Of a DNA stretch of 64,000 nucleotides, positions 16,331 to 24,785 are shown one piece after another. The stretch comes from Pseudopedobacter sp044361595 (lineage in GTDB: Bacteria > Bacteroidota > Bacteroidia > Sphingobacteriales > Sphingobacteriaceae): assembly GCA_044361595.1 (NCBI GenBank), contig JBIKIN010000007.1:62001-126000 (forward strand), read 5' to 3'. The position numbers and the translations under genes are program-made. Positions within the stretch are counted from its first letter, which is position 1, and each line of letters opens with the position of its first letter. A model generated the notes under the pieces. The model had not been told where the DNA came from and did not search any database. It saw only the letters and a program-made list of their open reading frames with translations.

Positions 16331-16972
16331 TAAGCTTTTTTAAATGTTTTATTATTAATTTGTTAACTCTATTAAGCACACTGCTTTTAGAGGACTGCAA
16401 AAGTAGGATTTTAATTTGTGATTTTCAATAGTTTGAGTGAAAAAATTTTAAAGGTTATACAAGTGTTTACATGTAGAAGAATATTGTTGATAGATTTTTT
16501 AAAATTTCAATTTGATGGGTCCTTTTATTTAATAATCATAGTTTATGGATCATTCTACGTTAGATAATAAATAATTACACTACATATTTTAATAAGTTAT
16601 ATCTCGCTTTTAAACTAGGTTTCTATTAACCTAATAACAGTTCTTTTTTCTACATTATTTATTTTGATTTTAAAGATGTTTCTAGAACAATATTCTAAAA
16701 TTTAGTAAAAAAAATACACTTATTCTGTTTTATAGTCCATTTTTAAGATAATATTTCAAAAATTTATTATATAAAAAAAATCTTAGCCTTTATTAATTTC
16801 TTAACAAATAGACCCTTTAGTATCTAATAAGAGGGTGTTTATTTCTGTTTCAGGTTCTAATTATCAATAATTATTTAACCAAAAGTTAAGCAAGCATCTT
16901 ATTTGTTAGAATTGGTCGTATCTGTTTTAATTATTCAGAGCAAAAATATCATTAATACTTAACTCAAAAATT
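16331..16972. other. 642-base AT-rich intergenic region between rpsL and the ice-binding protein gene
   Basis: Besides the rpsL promoter near its left end I see no gene. Reading all frames, open stretches are short and lack start context. One small stem exists (ACCCT near 16812 and AGGGT near 16836), with no T-run. I could not find a convincing TAnnTTTG box for the ice-binding protein gene, whose promoter must lie here. Confidence 0.6.
16398..16429 (-). promoter_or_regulatory. Promoter of the rpsL-rpsG-fusA-rpsJ unit
   Basis: On the minus strand a perfect -7 box TACTTTTG (16398-16405, consensus TAnnTTTG) is preceded by TTG (16426-16428) with a 20-base spacer, the spacing expected for the Bacteroidota housekeeping sigma factor. 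Confidence 0.8.
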
Positions 16973-19006
16973 ATGAATAAAAAAATCACTTTTAATTTGG
17001 GCGTACTCAAATTTAAAGGCTACATCAAAACCCTTCAGATCATAGGAATTTTCATGCTTTTCTCTGGAATTTTTATATCTTCTTGTAAAAAAGACGATTT
17101 TAATGGAGAAGTTGTCGGGCTGTGCCCTGTAGTCACCACAGACCCAATGGATAAAGCCGTTGATGTTGTATTAGATAAAGTGGTTACACTTACATTTAAT
17201 ACTGCTATGAATGCTGCAACCATTAATCCTACAACATTTACAATAAAACAAAATGGGACTTTAGTTGCAGGAACCATAGCACCAACGTCAAATCCTGCAG
17301 TTTACACTTTCAAGCCAACAAACCCACTAAATCCTTTCCTGCTTTATACTGGAACAGTATCTACAGGAGCTAGAGACACCTTGCGTACCGCCCTGCAAGA
17401 AGATTATGTTTGGACCTTTACTTCAATTCCAAATATCTCTGTATCTGCAAGTCCATCGAGTAATGGAACGGTTAGTGGTGCTGGTAATTTTGCCCAAGGC
17501 TCAACTACAACAGTAAGCGCTACAGCTTTAGCTACTTTTGTATTTACAAATTGGACAGAAAATGGAACAGTTGTTTCTACTAGTGCTAATTACTCATTTA
17601 AAATAAATGGCAACAGAGTTTTGGTAGCTAACTTCATCCCTATTCCGATAGGTAATTCTTCAATTAATTTATCTTCTAACCCAGCTATCGGTGGAACAAC
17701 TAATGGTTCAGGAGCTTATCCAACAGGTTCTAATAGAACAGTAGGTGCAACTGCAAATGCAGGCTATACTTTTCTTAATTGGACAGATAACGGAGTTATT
17801 GTTTCTACAAGTTCTAACTACCAATTTATATTAACAGGAAATAGAACTTTAGTAGCAAACTTTAGATTGATTCCTTCCACACAGGTTGCATTAATTCTTT
17901 CTTCAAATCCATCAGCAGGAGGAATGACAGATGGTGAAGGACCATACAATGCAGGTACATCTGTAACGGCGAAAGCAGTTGCTAATACTGGTTACACTTT
18001 TACTAACTGGACAGAAAACGGAGTTATTGTTTCAACTAGTGCCAATTACACATTTGCATTAAATAACAATAGAACCTTGGTTGCAAATTTTACTATAATG
18101 ACTTTTACTTTGACTGTGAATGCAGTAAATGGTAGTGTTACAAAAAGCCCTAATCAACCAACTTACAATTATGGAACTGATGTAATATTAACTGCTGTAC
18201 CTAATGTGGGATATCGATTTAGTTCATGGAGCGGAGATGCTTCTGGTACAGTAAGCCCATTAACTGTAGATATGATTGTCAACAAAAATATCACTGCTAA
18301 TTTCACATTAATCCCAACGGTTACAGGTACCGGACCTATACTTCCTAGTTTAGGTTTAGCAGGCAATTTTGCTGCATTAACTAAATCAGGAATATCTACT
18401 ACCGGAATAACATCTATTGTAGGGGATATAGGTGTAAGTCCAGCATCTGCAACTGCAATCACTGGTTTCGGATTAATTATGGATACTAACGGGCAAACAT
18501 CGCGTACACCAATAGTGAATGGAAAAGTTTATGCTGCAGATTATGCTGCACCTACTCCAGCTTATTTAACAACAGCTATCCTAAACATGGAAACTGCATT
18601 TACCGCATCCAATAATTTAACTGCTCCTGCTCCGGTTAACAATTTAGGAGCTGGCAATTTAAGTGGTTTAACCATTGCGCCTGGCTTATATAAATTTAGT
18701 ACTGGGGTTTTAATGACAAGTCCAGTTTATTTAAATGGTAATGCAAATGACACATGGGTATTTACAATTGCTCAAGACTTAACCGCAAACACTGGTGCTC
18801 AAATTATTTTAGGGCCAAATGTTCAAGCAAAGAATATTTACTGGGTAGTTTCTGGCCAAGCGATATTAGGTACTAATGTTGATTTTAGCGGAATTATTCT
18901 TAGCAAAACATTAATCTCCTTAAATACAGGGGCTAAAGTTACAGGAAGATTACTTGCTCAAACAGCAGTTACCTTAAATGCTAGTACTGTTATAGAACCT
19001 CAATAA
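16973..19006 (+). CDS. Ice-binding (DUF3494) lipoprotein with Ig-like and InlB-type repeats
   Basis: A surface protein of 677 residues. The signal peptide ends in a lipobox, FISSC (Cys38), so it is a lipoprotein. Modules in order are a Big_5-type Ig-like domain (about 51-151, with DKVVTLTFNTAMN and LLYTGTVSTGARD), four divergent InlB-type beta repeats (about 155-221, 228-297, 305-373 and 377-446, each with a core like YTFTNWTENG and an ending like NRTLVANF), and a C-terminal ice-binding domain (about 458-677, with AGNFAALTKSGIST, VGDIGVSP and the DTWVFTIAQDL and NIYWVVSGQAILGT segments). DUF3494 proteins bind ice crystals, inhibiting recrystallisation or anchoring cells to ice. An OmpA-type gene follows 73 bases later. 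Confidence 0.9.
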   Translation: MNKKITFNLGVLKFKGYIKTLQIIGIFMLFSGIFISSCKKDDFNGEVVGLCPVVTTDPMDKAVDVVLDKVVTLTFNTAMNAATINPTTFTIKQNGTLVAGTIAPTSNPAVYTFKPTNPLNPFLLYTGTVSTGARDTLRTALQEDYVWTFTSIPNISVSASPSSNGTVSGAGNFAQGSTTTVSATALATFVFTNWTENGTVVSTSANYSFKINGNRVLVANFIPIPIGNSSINLSSNPAIGGTTNGSGAYPTGSNRTVGATANAGYTFLNWTDNGVIVSTSSNYQFILTGNRTLVANFRLIPSTQVALILSSNPSAGGMTDGEGPYNAGTSVTAKAVANTGYTFTNWTENGVIVSTSANYTFALNNNRTLVANFTIMTFTLTVNAVNGSVTKSPNQPTYNYGTDVILTAVPNVGYRFSSWSGDASGTVSPLTVDMIVNKNITANFTLIPTVTGTGPILPSLGLAGNFAALTKSGISTTGITSIVGDIGVSPASATAITGFGLIMDTNGQTSRTPIVNGKVYAADYAAPTPAYLTTAILNMETAFTASNNLTAPAPVNNLGAGNLSGLTIAPGLYKFSTGVLMTSPVYLNGNANDTWVFTIAQDLTANTGAQIILGPNVQAKNIYWVVSGQAILGTNVDFSGIILSKTLISLNTGAKVTGRLLAQTAVTLNASTVIEPQ

Positions 19007-19013
19007 TAAACCT

Positions 19014-19040
19014 AAATCCTCAGCCTATAGCTGAGGATTT
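19014..19040 (+). terminator. Hairpin between the ice-binding and OmpA genes
   Basis: 10-bp perfect arms (AAATCCTCAG and CTGAGGATTT) enclose a 7-base loop, and an AT-rich stretch with broken T-runs follows. It may act as a partial terminator or an mRNA-stabilising element setting the ratio of the two proteins. Confidence 0.6.
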
Positions 19041-19079
19041 ATTTAAATATTTTATTTCAATCATTTAAAAAAATCAATC

Positions 19080-21002
19080 ATGTTACCCATTAATAAAACC
19101 ATAAAAACAAGCATCATTTGTATCATCACAATGATTGCTACATTAAGTGCTGCGAAAGCGCAGAACTGGATGTTTGGTGTAGCCGGAGCAGGTAATTTAA
19201 ATTACTTTTCTGGTACAACCCAAAGATTAGACAACTCATACTTTGTACCCACCGCTTTTCATAACGGAACGGGTGTAAAGCCATTTGGCGCATTACTATT
19301 AGAATACAACCCAGGGAAAATATTTGGTGGTATTCTTACTGTAGGTTACGATGGCCGTGGGGCGAGATTTGATGAAGTTATTGCTCCTTGTGATTGCCCA
19401 GCTACTCTTAAAACTAACCTATCTTATATAAGTGTAGAACCTAGTTTACGTATTAATGCAGGTAAATCAAATTTTTACTTTTTTCTAGGACCAAGAGTGG
19501 CTTTTAATCTAGAAAAAGATTATGATTACACTCAATTGAAGCAAGAGGACAGGTCTGGCGAGTTTAGCGCTATAGATAAAACAATATTTTCTGGTCAAGC
19601 TGGTGCAGGGTACGATTATTTAATCTCAAATCCAACTAGTAAAACTGCGGTTATGCTTTCTCCTTTTGTTTCATTCCATCCTTATTTCGGACAAGATCCT
19701 CGCTCAATAGAGAGTTTATCTATCACAACAGTTAGAGCAGGTGTGGCATTAAAGTTTGGTAAAGCTAGAAAAACTACAACTCCAGAATCAGAAATCGTTA
19801 TAGTTCCTAACCGAGAAGTGAAATTCTCTGTAAAAGCTCCAAAAATGGTAATGGATAACCGCGAAGTAAGTGAAACATTACCGTTATTAAACTATGTATT
19901 TTTTGATGAAGGCTCTACAACTATCCCTAGTCGTTATGTAACTTTAAATCAAGCTGATGCAGCTAGCTTTAGAGAAGTACAACTGCAAAATGCACAGACT
20001 GTTAGCACTAGCGGACGCTCTTCCCGTCAATTAAATGTATATTATAACATATTGAATATTCTTGGTGACCGTATGCGATCTAATCCTAATACTTCAGTAG
20101 ATTTAAGTGGGGCATCTATGAATGGCCCAGAAGAAGGAAAACTATTTGCCGAGGAAATTAAAAGCTATTTAGTTTCTAAATTTGATGTCAACTCTTCTAG
20201 AATCACTACGCAAGGACGTACCAAACCTTTAATACCATCAGAACAACCAGATGGAACAAAAGAATTAGTTTTATTAAGACAAGGCGACAGAAGAGTTGAT
20301 ATTACTAGTTCATCACCCGAGTTAGCTTTAGAAGTAGGCGGCGGAATGATGAAGCCAGTACAAATGACATCTTCTATTAACCCATTAGACAATCGTTTGG
20401 TGTTTAATGTTGATGGCGCAAATGAGCTATTATCTTCTTACACCATTGATATAACCGATGATAAAGGAACTGTTCAACGCTACGGTCCTTACACAAAAGA
20501 TCAAGAAAGTGTAGCTGGAAGTACCATACTTGGAAATAACAAAATGGGAGATTATAAAGTCACCATGAATGGAACAACCAAAAATGGAGTTGCTGTAATT
20601 AAATCTGCAAATGCGCATTTAATGCACCAAATGGAGATGAAGGATAAAGGATATCGTTATAGTATTCTATTTAATTTTGATAAAACAAAAACCATTGCTT
20701 CTTACGAAAAATTCTTAAATGATGTGGTGAGCCCATTAATATCTGACGGTTCTAAAGTTATTATTCATGGTCATACAGATGTTATTGGTGAAGAAGCGTA
20801 CAATCATACATTATCTCATGATAGAGCAATGCAGACTGAAAAAGTTCTTAAAAAAGCATTAACGAATAGTGGCAAAAAGAATGTAATTTTTGAAACTTAT
20901 GGTTTTGGGGAAGAGCTGAATGAAGCTCCTTTTGGAAATAACTTACCAGAAGAGCGTTTTTATAACAGAACAGTTATAATAGATATCAGTTCATCTAAAT
21001 AA
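19080..21002 (+). CDS. OmpA-family outer membrane protein with two OmpA-like modules
   Basis: An envelope protein of 640 residues. It has a signal peptide (about 1-28, ending AAKAQ), an N-terminal beta-barrel-like region (about 29-225), a first OmpA-like region (about 265-405, from YVFFDEGSTTIP to GDRRVDI), a beta-rich linker, and a C-terminal OmpA domain (about 528-640, HGHTDVIGEEAYN and YGFGEE, ending YNRTVIIDI) expected to bind peptidoglycan. Its position after the ice-binding lipoprotein suggests it anchors or partners that protein at the cell surface; this is inference. A clear terminator follows. Confidence 0.88.
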   Translation: MLPINKTIKTSIICIITMIATLSAAKAQNWMFGVAGAGNLNYFSGTTQRLDNSYFVPTAFHNGTGVKPFGALLLEYNPGKIFGGILTVGYDGRGARFDEVIAPCDCPATLKTNLSYISVEPSLRINAGKSNFYFFLGPRVAFNLEKDYDYTQLKQEDRSGEFSAIDKTIFSGQAGAGYDYLISNPTSKTAVMLSPFVSFHPYFGQDPRSIESLSITTVRAGVALKFGKARKTTTPESEIVIVPNREVKFSVKAPKMVMDNREVSETLPLLNYVFFDEGSTTIPSRYVTLNQADAASFREVQLQNAQTVSTSGRSSRQLNVYYNILNILGDRMRSNPNTSVDLSGASMNGPEEGKLFAEEIKSYLVSKFDVNSSRITTQGRTKPLIPSEQPDGTKELVLLRQGDRRVDITSSSPELALEVGGGMMKPVQMTSSINPLDNRLVFNVDGANELLSSYTIDITDDKGTVQRYGPYTKDQESVAGSTILGNNKMGDYKVTMNGTTKNGVAVIKSANAHLMHQMEMKDKGYRYSILFNFDKTKTIASYEKFLNDVVSPLISDGSKVIIHGHTDVIGEEAYNHTLSHDRAMQTEKVLKKALTNSGKKNVIFETYGFGEELNEAPFGNNLPEERFYNRTVIIDISSSK

Positions 21003-21020
21003 TCTTCAATTCTTTAAAGC

Positions 21021-21050
21021 AAAAAAGGTGAGTTTAGGCTCACCTTTTTT
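21021..21050 (+). terminator. Rho-independent terminator of the OmpA gene
   Basis: 12-bp arms (AAAAAAGGTGAG and CTCACCTTTTTT) enclose a 6-base loop and end in T. Confidence 0.92.
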
Positions 21051-21090
21051 GTTTTATAAAATATTCTAAAACCTTAATTTTATGATGATG

Positions 21091-21199
21091 GCGTGTGCAG
21101 AAAAAGCACCGGGCTATACATTCATACGCCTTCAGGCATTAGGCTCGAGGCCGGTATCCCTGCCCGTTCCGTTCAGGCGGGCATTTCTATCCCTCACGC
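21091..21199. repeat. GC-rich structured intergenic element
   Basis: About 110 bases that stand out by being GC-rich in an AT-rich genome and by nested pairing. The outermost arms are GCGTG (21091-21095) and CACGC (21195-21199). Inside are ACCGG (21108-21112) with CCGGT (21151-21155), a small GCC-TTCA-GGC hairpin near 21128-21137, and TGCCCG (21161-21166) with CGGGCA (21178-21183). It lies between the convergent OmpA and phnA genes, contains no ORF and follows the OmpA terminator. It resembles dispersed palindromic repeats seen in related genomes, though I cannot confirm copy number here. Confidence 0.6.
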
Positions 21200-21210
21200 A
21201 AAAAGACCTA

Positions 21211-21552
21211 TTAAGCCTTCTTAACAAATTCCGATTTTAAATTCATTGCTCCAAAACCATCAATTTTACAAGAAATATTATGGTCACCATCAGTAAGGCG
21301 AATATTTTTCACTTTCGTTCCTGCCTTTAAAGGTTTAGGTGAACCTTTTACTGGTAAATCTTTTATCACCATTACGGTATCTCCATCCACTAATTCATTC
21401 CCGTTAGCGTCCAGCACTTTTTCTGTATTTTCAGTTTCCACAAACTCACTGTCTGCTTGCCATTCATGAAAACACTGCGAGCAAACCAAATGGTCTTGGT
21501 CTGGATAGGTAAATTCTGAATTACATTTTGGGCAGGGGATAGAATCGCTCAT
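21211..21552 (-). CDS. yjdM: Zinc-ribbon PhnA/YjdM family protein
   Basis: A 113-residue cytoplasmic protein. The N-terminus is a zinc ribbon with two CxxC pairs (CPKC at 7-10 and CSQC at 24-27). The C-terminus is the PhnA domain (about 46-113), with DANGNELVDGDTVMVIKDLPVKGS and the VKNIRLTDGDHNI segment. The family was historically named after alkylphosphonate uptake, but a role in phosphonate use is not established, and no other phn gene is nearby. Transcribed convergently toward the GC-rich element. Confidence 0.92.
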   Translation of the reverse strand: MSDSIPCPKCNSEFTYPDQDHLVCSQCFHEWQADSEFVETENTEKVLDANGNELVDGDTVMVIKDLPVKGSPKPLKAGTKVKNIRLTDGDHNISCKIDGFGAMNLKSEFVKKA

Positions 21553-21618
21553 TTTTTATGATTTATGAAAAACCAAAGCTAAGAAAAACTTAAAGGGATA
21601 GTCAATATTATTTAAACC

Positions 21619-23184
21619 TTAAAAACAATGCCTCAAAGCTAACCCATTCCTTTCTCCCGTATGCTTCCCATTTTCAATAGTTAATTTCCCATTAACAATA
21701 ACAAAATCAAAACCAGTAGAAAATGCATGTGGTTTTTGATAAGTAGATTGGTCTGTCACTGTATCTGAATTAAAAATCACAATATCGGCTATCATACCTT
21801 CTTTAATCAAACCTCTATCCTTTAACTGAAATTTTTGGGCAGGTAAAGAAGTCATTCTTCTTACGGCTTCTTCAAGGTTAATCACTTTTTCTTCCCTTAC
21901 ATATTTACCTAAAATTCGGGCGTTGGTTCCATATCCTCTAGGGTGTGGCATTCCTGCTCCAAACTCTCTAATACCAGCATCAGAAGCAGGCATGTTAAAA
22001 GGATATTTCATAATGTTTTTTAAATCATCATCTCCCATTCCATGAAAAACAGCACTTGCACCGCCTTGCTCTACAATATACAAAATCGTTTCAGCTTCGG
22101 CTTTAGTCTGATGTTTTCCTCCTCGCATTAAATTTATTTCCTCAATACTTTTACCATTATAAGATGTGTCTGGTTTAAAATAGGCAACAACGGCGTAATC
22201 AAAATGCTTGAGTTTTCTTCTTTTCAAACTAGCAAGCATTTCTTCAATTGCTTTTTTCCTGATAATAGGATCACTCAATCTGGCGTTAATCGAGTCTTGT
22301 CCGTCAGCTAAGATATTATCGGGCACTAAAGTACTGATAGATGTACTACTAGCTGTATAAGGATATTGATCTATCGTCACATCCAAACCTTCGGAACGAG
22401 CTTGCTTCAACATGGCTAAAGTTTGGTCACTTTGTCCCCAATTTTGCTGACCACCAATTTTAAAATGGGAAATCTGTAAGGGTAAATCGGCTTCTTTACC
22501 TACAGTTAAAGCTTCTTTAATGGCTTCCTTTACCTTGTCAGATTCGCTACGCATGTGTGTGGCATAAATTCCTTGATATTTAGCGGAAATTTTTGCCAGT
22601 TCAATTATTTCGGGTGTTTTGGTATAAGTGCCGGGAATATAAATTAAGCCTGTAGATAAACCAATGGCGCCATCTTTCATTGCTTGTTCAACAATCGTTT
22701 TCATTTCCTCTAATTCTTCAGATGAAGGATCTCGATTTGCTTTTCCAATTACAGCTTTTCTAACATCATTATGGCCAATTAAAACTCCTACATTGATGGA
22801 CAGTTTCACTGAATCGATAAAATCTAGATAGGTTTTAATGTTTGTTTGAGAAGAACCACAATTTCCGGTGATTACTGTGGTAACACCATCATAAATAAAA
22901 CTTTCTGCTCGAGGTGTTTTTTCTTCGTCGCCCTCTATATGGGTGTGAACATCAATAAAACCAGGGGCTAAAATTTGGTTTTTAGCATCAATAATTTTTT
23001 TTGATGGCTGATTAATTTTTGGAGCAATTTGATAGATTTTATCTCCTTTAATGGCTAAATCTGCTTTGTACCAGCTGTTGCCAGTTCCATCTAATATTCT
23101 AGCATTTTTTATGATCAGGTCTACATCTTGTGCAAGAACAAGGTTAGTGATTAACGTAAAAAATAATATGCAAAAGAATTTCAT
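21619..23184 (-). CDS. Secreted D-aminoacylase / N-acyl-D-amino-acid deacylase family amidohydrolase
   Basis: Predicted to hydrolyse N-acyl-D-amino acids or related amides. It has 521 residues with an N-terminal signal peptide (about 1-18, ending VLAQ), so it works in the periplasm or outside. Metal-binding motifs of the superfamily are visible: DVHTHIEGD (HxH), the GNCGSS Cys characteristic of D-aminoacylases, QISHFK, ATHMRSES and the later Asp in MPASDAGIREFG. The C-terminal GMIADIVIFN beta-sandwich segment is also typical. A D-amino-acid or dipeptide substrate from peptidoglycan is plausible given the location. An MpaB-family gene ends 43 bases upstream in the same direction, so the pair may be an operon. 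Confidence 0.87.
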   Translation of the reverse strand: MKFFCILFFTLITNLVLAQDVDLIIKNARILDGTGNSWYKADLAIKGDKIYQIAPKINQPSKKIIDAKNQILAPGFIDVHTHIEGDEEKTPRAESFIYDGVTTVITGNCGSSQTNIKTYLDFIDSVKLSINVGVLIGHNDVRKAVIGKANRDPSSEELEEMKTIVEQAMKDGAIGLSTGLIYIPGTYTKTPEIIELAKISAKYQGIYATHMRSESDKVKEAIKEALTVGKEADLPLQISHFKIGGQQNWGQSDQTLAMLKQARSEGLDVTIDQYPYTASSTSISTLVPDNILADGQDSINARLSDPIIRKKAIEEMLASLKRRKLKHFDYAVVAYFKPDTSYNGKSIEEINLMRGGKHQTKAEAETILYIVEQGGASAVFHGMGDDDLKNIMKYPFNMPASDAGIREFGAGMPHPRGYGTNARILGKYVREEKVINLEEAVRRMTSLPAQKFQLKDRGLIKEGMIADIVIFNSDTVTDQSTYQKPHAFSTGFDFVIVNGKLTIENGKHTGERNGLALRHCF

Positions 23185-23227
23185 CCATCTAATTTAAGAA
23201 TAGATTCGACGAATTTTGATTTTGTGT

Positions 23228-24193
23228 TTAAGAAGTGAAATTTGTTTTCAATTTTAATAAAAACTGCTTGCTAATTGGGAATTTTTGAACGGGTATTTCT
23301 AATAGGTCGGCAACTTCATCCTCCAATAAGAACCTCATAAAGCCAGTAATTTCTTTATTGGTGATTTGTTTTTCATCATTTAAGCTGTAAAAGCATTTTA
23401 ATAAAGAATTTGTTAAAGCGATTCCCTCATCAGATTTTTTAAATTGTCTTTGTGCAATTTGCTGTTCTAAGTCTCTAGCTTCTTTACCGCTATCAGGTAA
23501 TAATTCTGAGTTTACACCTAATAAAGCACCTACATAACTCCAGTATTTTATGTAATCCATTTGTTGCTGGTAATCTATAGCAAAACCCATTTTGCGAAGA
23601 CCTCTAATTACAATTAACGAAAAGGATAAATTGGTGCCAGCCATATCTTCTTGGTTTACCGGAAATCCGTATTTTAAATCCCAATTACCTTTTAGAATGT
23701 AATATCTGGCGGCAGCATGCATGATACGTACTTTAAAAATCTGAGCCTTTCCATTTCCTGAAGGTTCAAATGCATTTATGTCCATTAGATCTTTAATAAA
23801 TGCAGCTGTTTCCTCTAACCTAGTTTGTACATCCTTATACATCCTTTCTGTTTGATAAAGAACTTTAGCGCCATCTGCCGCAGCATAGCAATAAGGTAAA
23901 GAAAGTAAACCTAGCAATTGCAAAATATAGGTTTCTTTATTTTGATAAAATTTAATGGCGTTGATTTGAGTTTTTTGGTTGGGTAAAGAGATGCGATCAA
24001 ATTCGCTCTTAAACCAATTAGCCTCTGGAAAAAGAGTTATAAATTTCTCAAAATCTTGATTACTATTTAGGTTTTTTAATCCTTGATATAGTTCTGTTTT
24101 TTTAGTTTGATTTTGGAAGTATTCTTTTACAAAATTATCGGCAGGTAGATCCCCTAATTTTCTATAATCGTCTAAACTAATCGGATTTGTCAT
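23228..24193 (-). CDS. MpaB/DUF2236-like protein (putative haem oxygenase fold)
   Basis: A 321-residue, mostly helical protein resembling the MpaB/DUF2236 group, which includes the rubber oxygenase Lcp. Family-like segments are LLGLLSLPYCYAAADG, the KVRIMHAAARYYI helix (Arg156 and His159, candidates for haem-site residues), FPVNQEDMAGTNLSFS, and YIKYWSYVGALLGV with the following PDSGKEA. There is no signal peptide or membrane helix. Enzymatic function has been shown for few members, so an oxygenase role is only an inference. It is upstream of the D-aminoacylase with a 43-base gap. Confidence 0.72.
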   Translation of the reverse strand: MTNPISLDDYRKLGDLPADNFVKEYFQNQTKKTELYQGLKNLNSNQDFEKFITLFPEANWFKSEFDRISLPNQKTQINAIKFYQNKETYILQLLGLLSLPYCYAAADGAKVLYQTERMYKDVQTRLEETAAFIKDLMDINAFEPSGNGKAQIFKVRIMHAAARYYILKGNWDLKYGFPVNQEDMAGTNLSFSLIVIRGLRKMGFAIDYQQQMDYIKYWSYVGALLGVNSELLPDSGKEARDLEQQIAQRQFKKSDEGIALTNSLLKCFYSLNDEKQITNKEITGFMRFLLEDEVADLLEIPVQKFPISKQFLLKLKTNFTS

Positions 24194-24289
24194 TTTTTGT
24201 AAATGCTTTCTAATAGAATATCATTTGGGGAGAAATGTTTTTGTTAATAGTGAGATTTTTAATGACATTAAAAATTTCTAGAAAACGAA

Positions 24290-24319
24290 AAAACCTATAA
24301 ACATAGGCTTATAGGTTTT
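24290..24319 (-). terminator. Rho-independent terminator of the Hc1 gene
   Basis: Arms AAAACCTATAA and TTATAGGTTTT are a perfect 11-bp inverted repeat with an 8-base loop, followed on the minus strand by a T-rich run. Confidence 0.85.
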
Positions 24320-24340
24320 ATAGAGATGGTAAAAATATTA

Positions 24341-24526
24341 TTATTTACCAGCTTCTTTATTCTTCATGTCTTGAACTTCAAGACGAATTGCTTGAGAAAG
24401 ATTTTTTAGGTCTTGCATTCCTTTTCTTACTCTTGTTCCTGCAGCACTGTTTCCTTTGTTGTAAAACTTGTCTGCGTCAGCCTCTAACTCGGCTACTAAT
24501 GCTTTTACTTCTTCAAATTTTTTCAT
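24341..24526 (-). CDS. Histone H1-like protein Hc1
   Basis: A 61-residue small basic protein of the Hc1 family common in Bacteroidota, likely binding DNA and acting in nucleoid organisation. The sequence MKKFEEVKALVAELEADADKFY and the following GNSAAGTRVRKGMQDLKNL match the family closely; it is helical and lacks the long Lys/Ala-rich tail of eukaryotic H1. Unusually for this genome, a strong Shine-Dalgarno AAAAGGAG lies 9 bases before the ATG (24536-24543 on the minus strand), suggesting high translation. It stands alone with its own terminator. Confidence 0.9.
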   Translation of the reverse strand: MKKFEEVKALVAELEADADKFYNKGNSAAGTRVRKGMQDLKNLSQAIRLEVQDMKNKEAGK

Positions 24527-24733
24527 TTTAAAATACTCCTTTTAGTTTTATGGTTAGTATTAATACTTTATAAAGCTAATGTATAATGTTTTTTTTTAAA
24601 AACGAATGTTTTTAAACTTTTAAAATTGCGTTAAAGGCCTTTTTTTTCCACATAAAGGCACATTTAAACATTTTTTAAACTCCTATTTATTGTTAAAGTG
24701 TTGATTTTATGTGATTTGCGTGTTTTATAAAAC

Positions 24734-24768
24734 AAAAATGCCCCTAACGATTAATTAGGGGCATTTTT
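24734..24768 (-). terminator. Rho-independent terminator of the alpha-oxoamine synthase gene
   Basis: 13-bp arms (AAAAATGCCCCTA and TAGGGGCATTTTT) enclose a 9-base loop, with a T-run on the minus strand. Confidence 0.9.
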
Positions 24769-24785
24769 AATAAAATTTGTAATTT

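Noticed and set aside
16331..16972. Possible small RNA or extra gene in the long gap before the ice-binding gene
   Set aside because: Only a weak 5-bp stem and short frames without start context were found; nothing can be supported beyond the rpsL promoter.
17420..18312. Regularly spaced similar DNA segments that could suggest a repeat array
   Set aside because: They are in-frame protein repeats of the ice-binding lipoprotein with units of about 210 bases; they are not CRISPR repeats and have no spacers.
21091..21199. tRNA or tmRNA as an explanation of the GC-rich element
   Set aside because: The pairing does not form a cloverleaf, there is no CCA-type acceptor stem or anticodon arm, and no tag reading frame.
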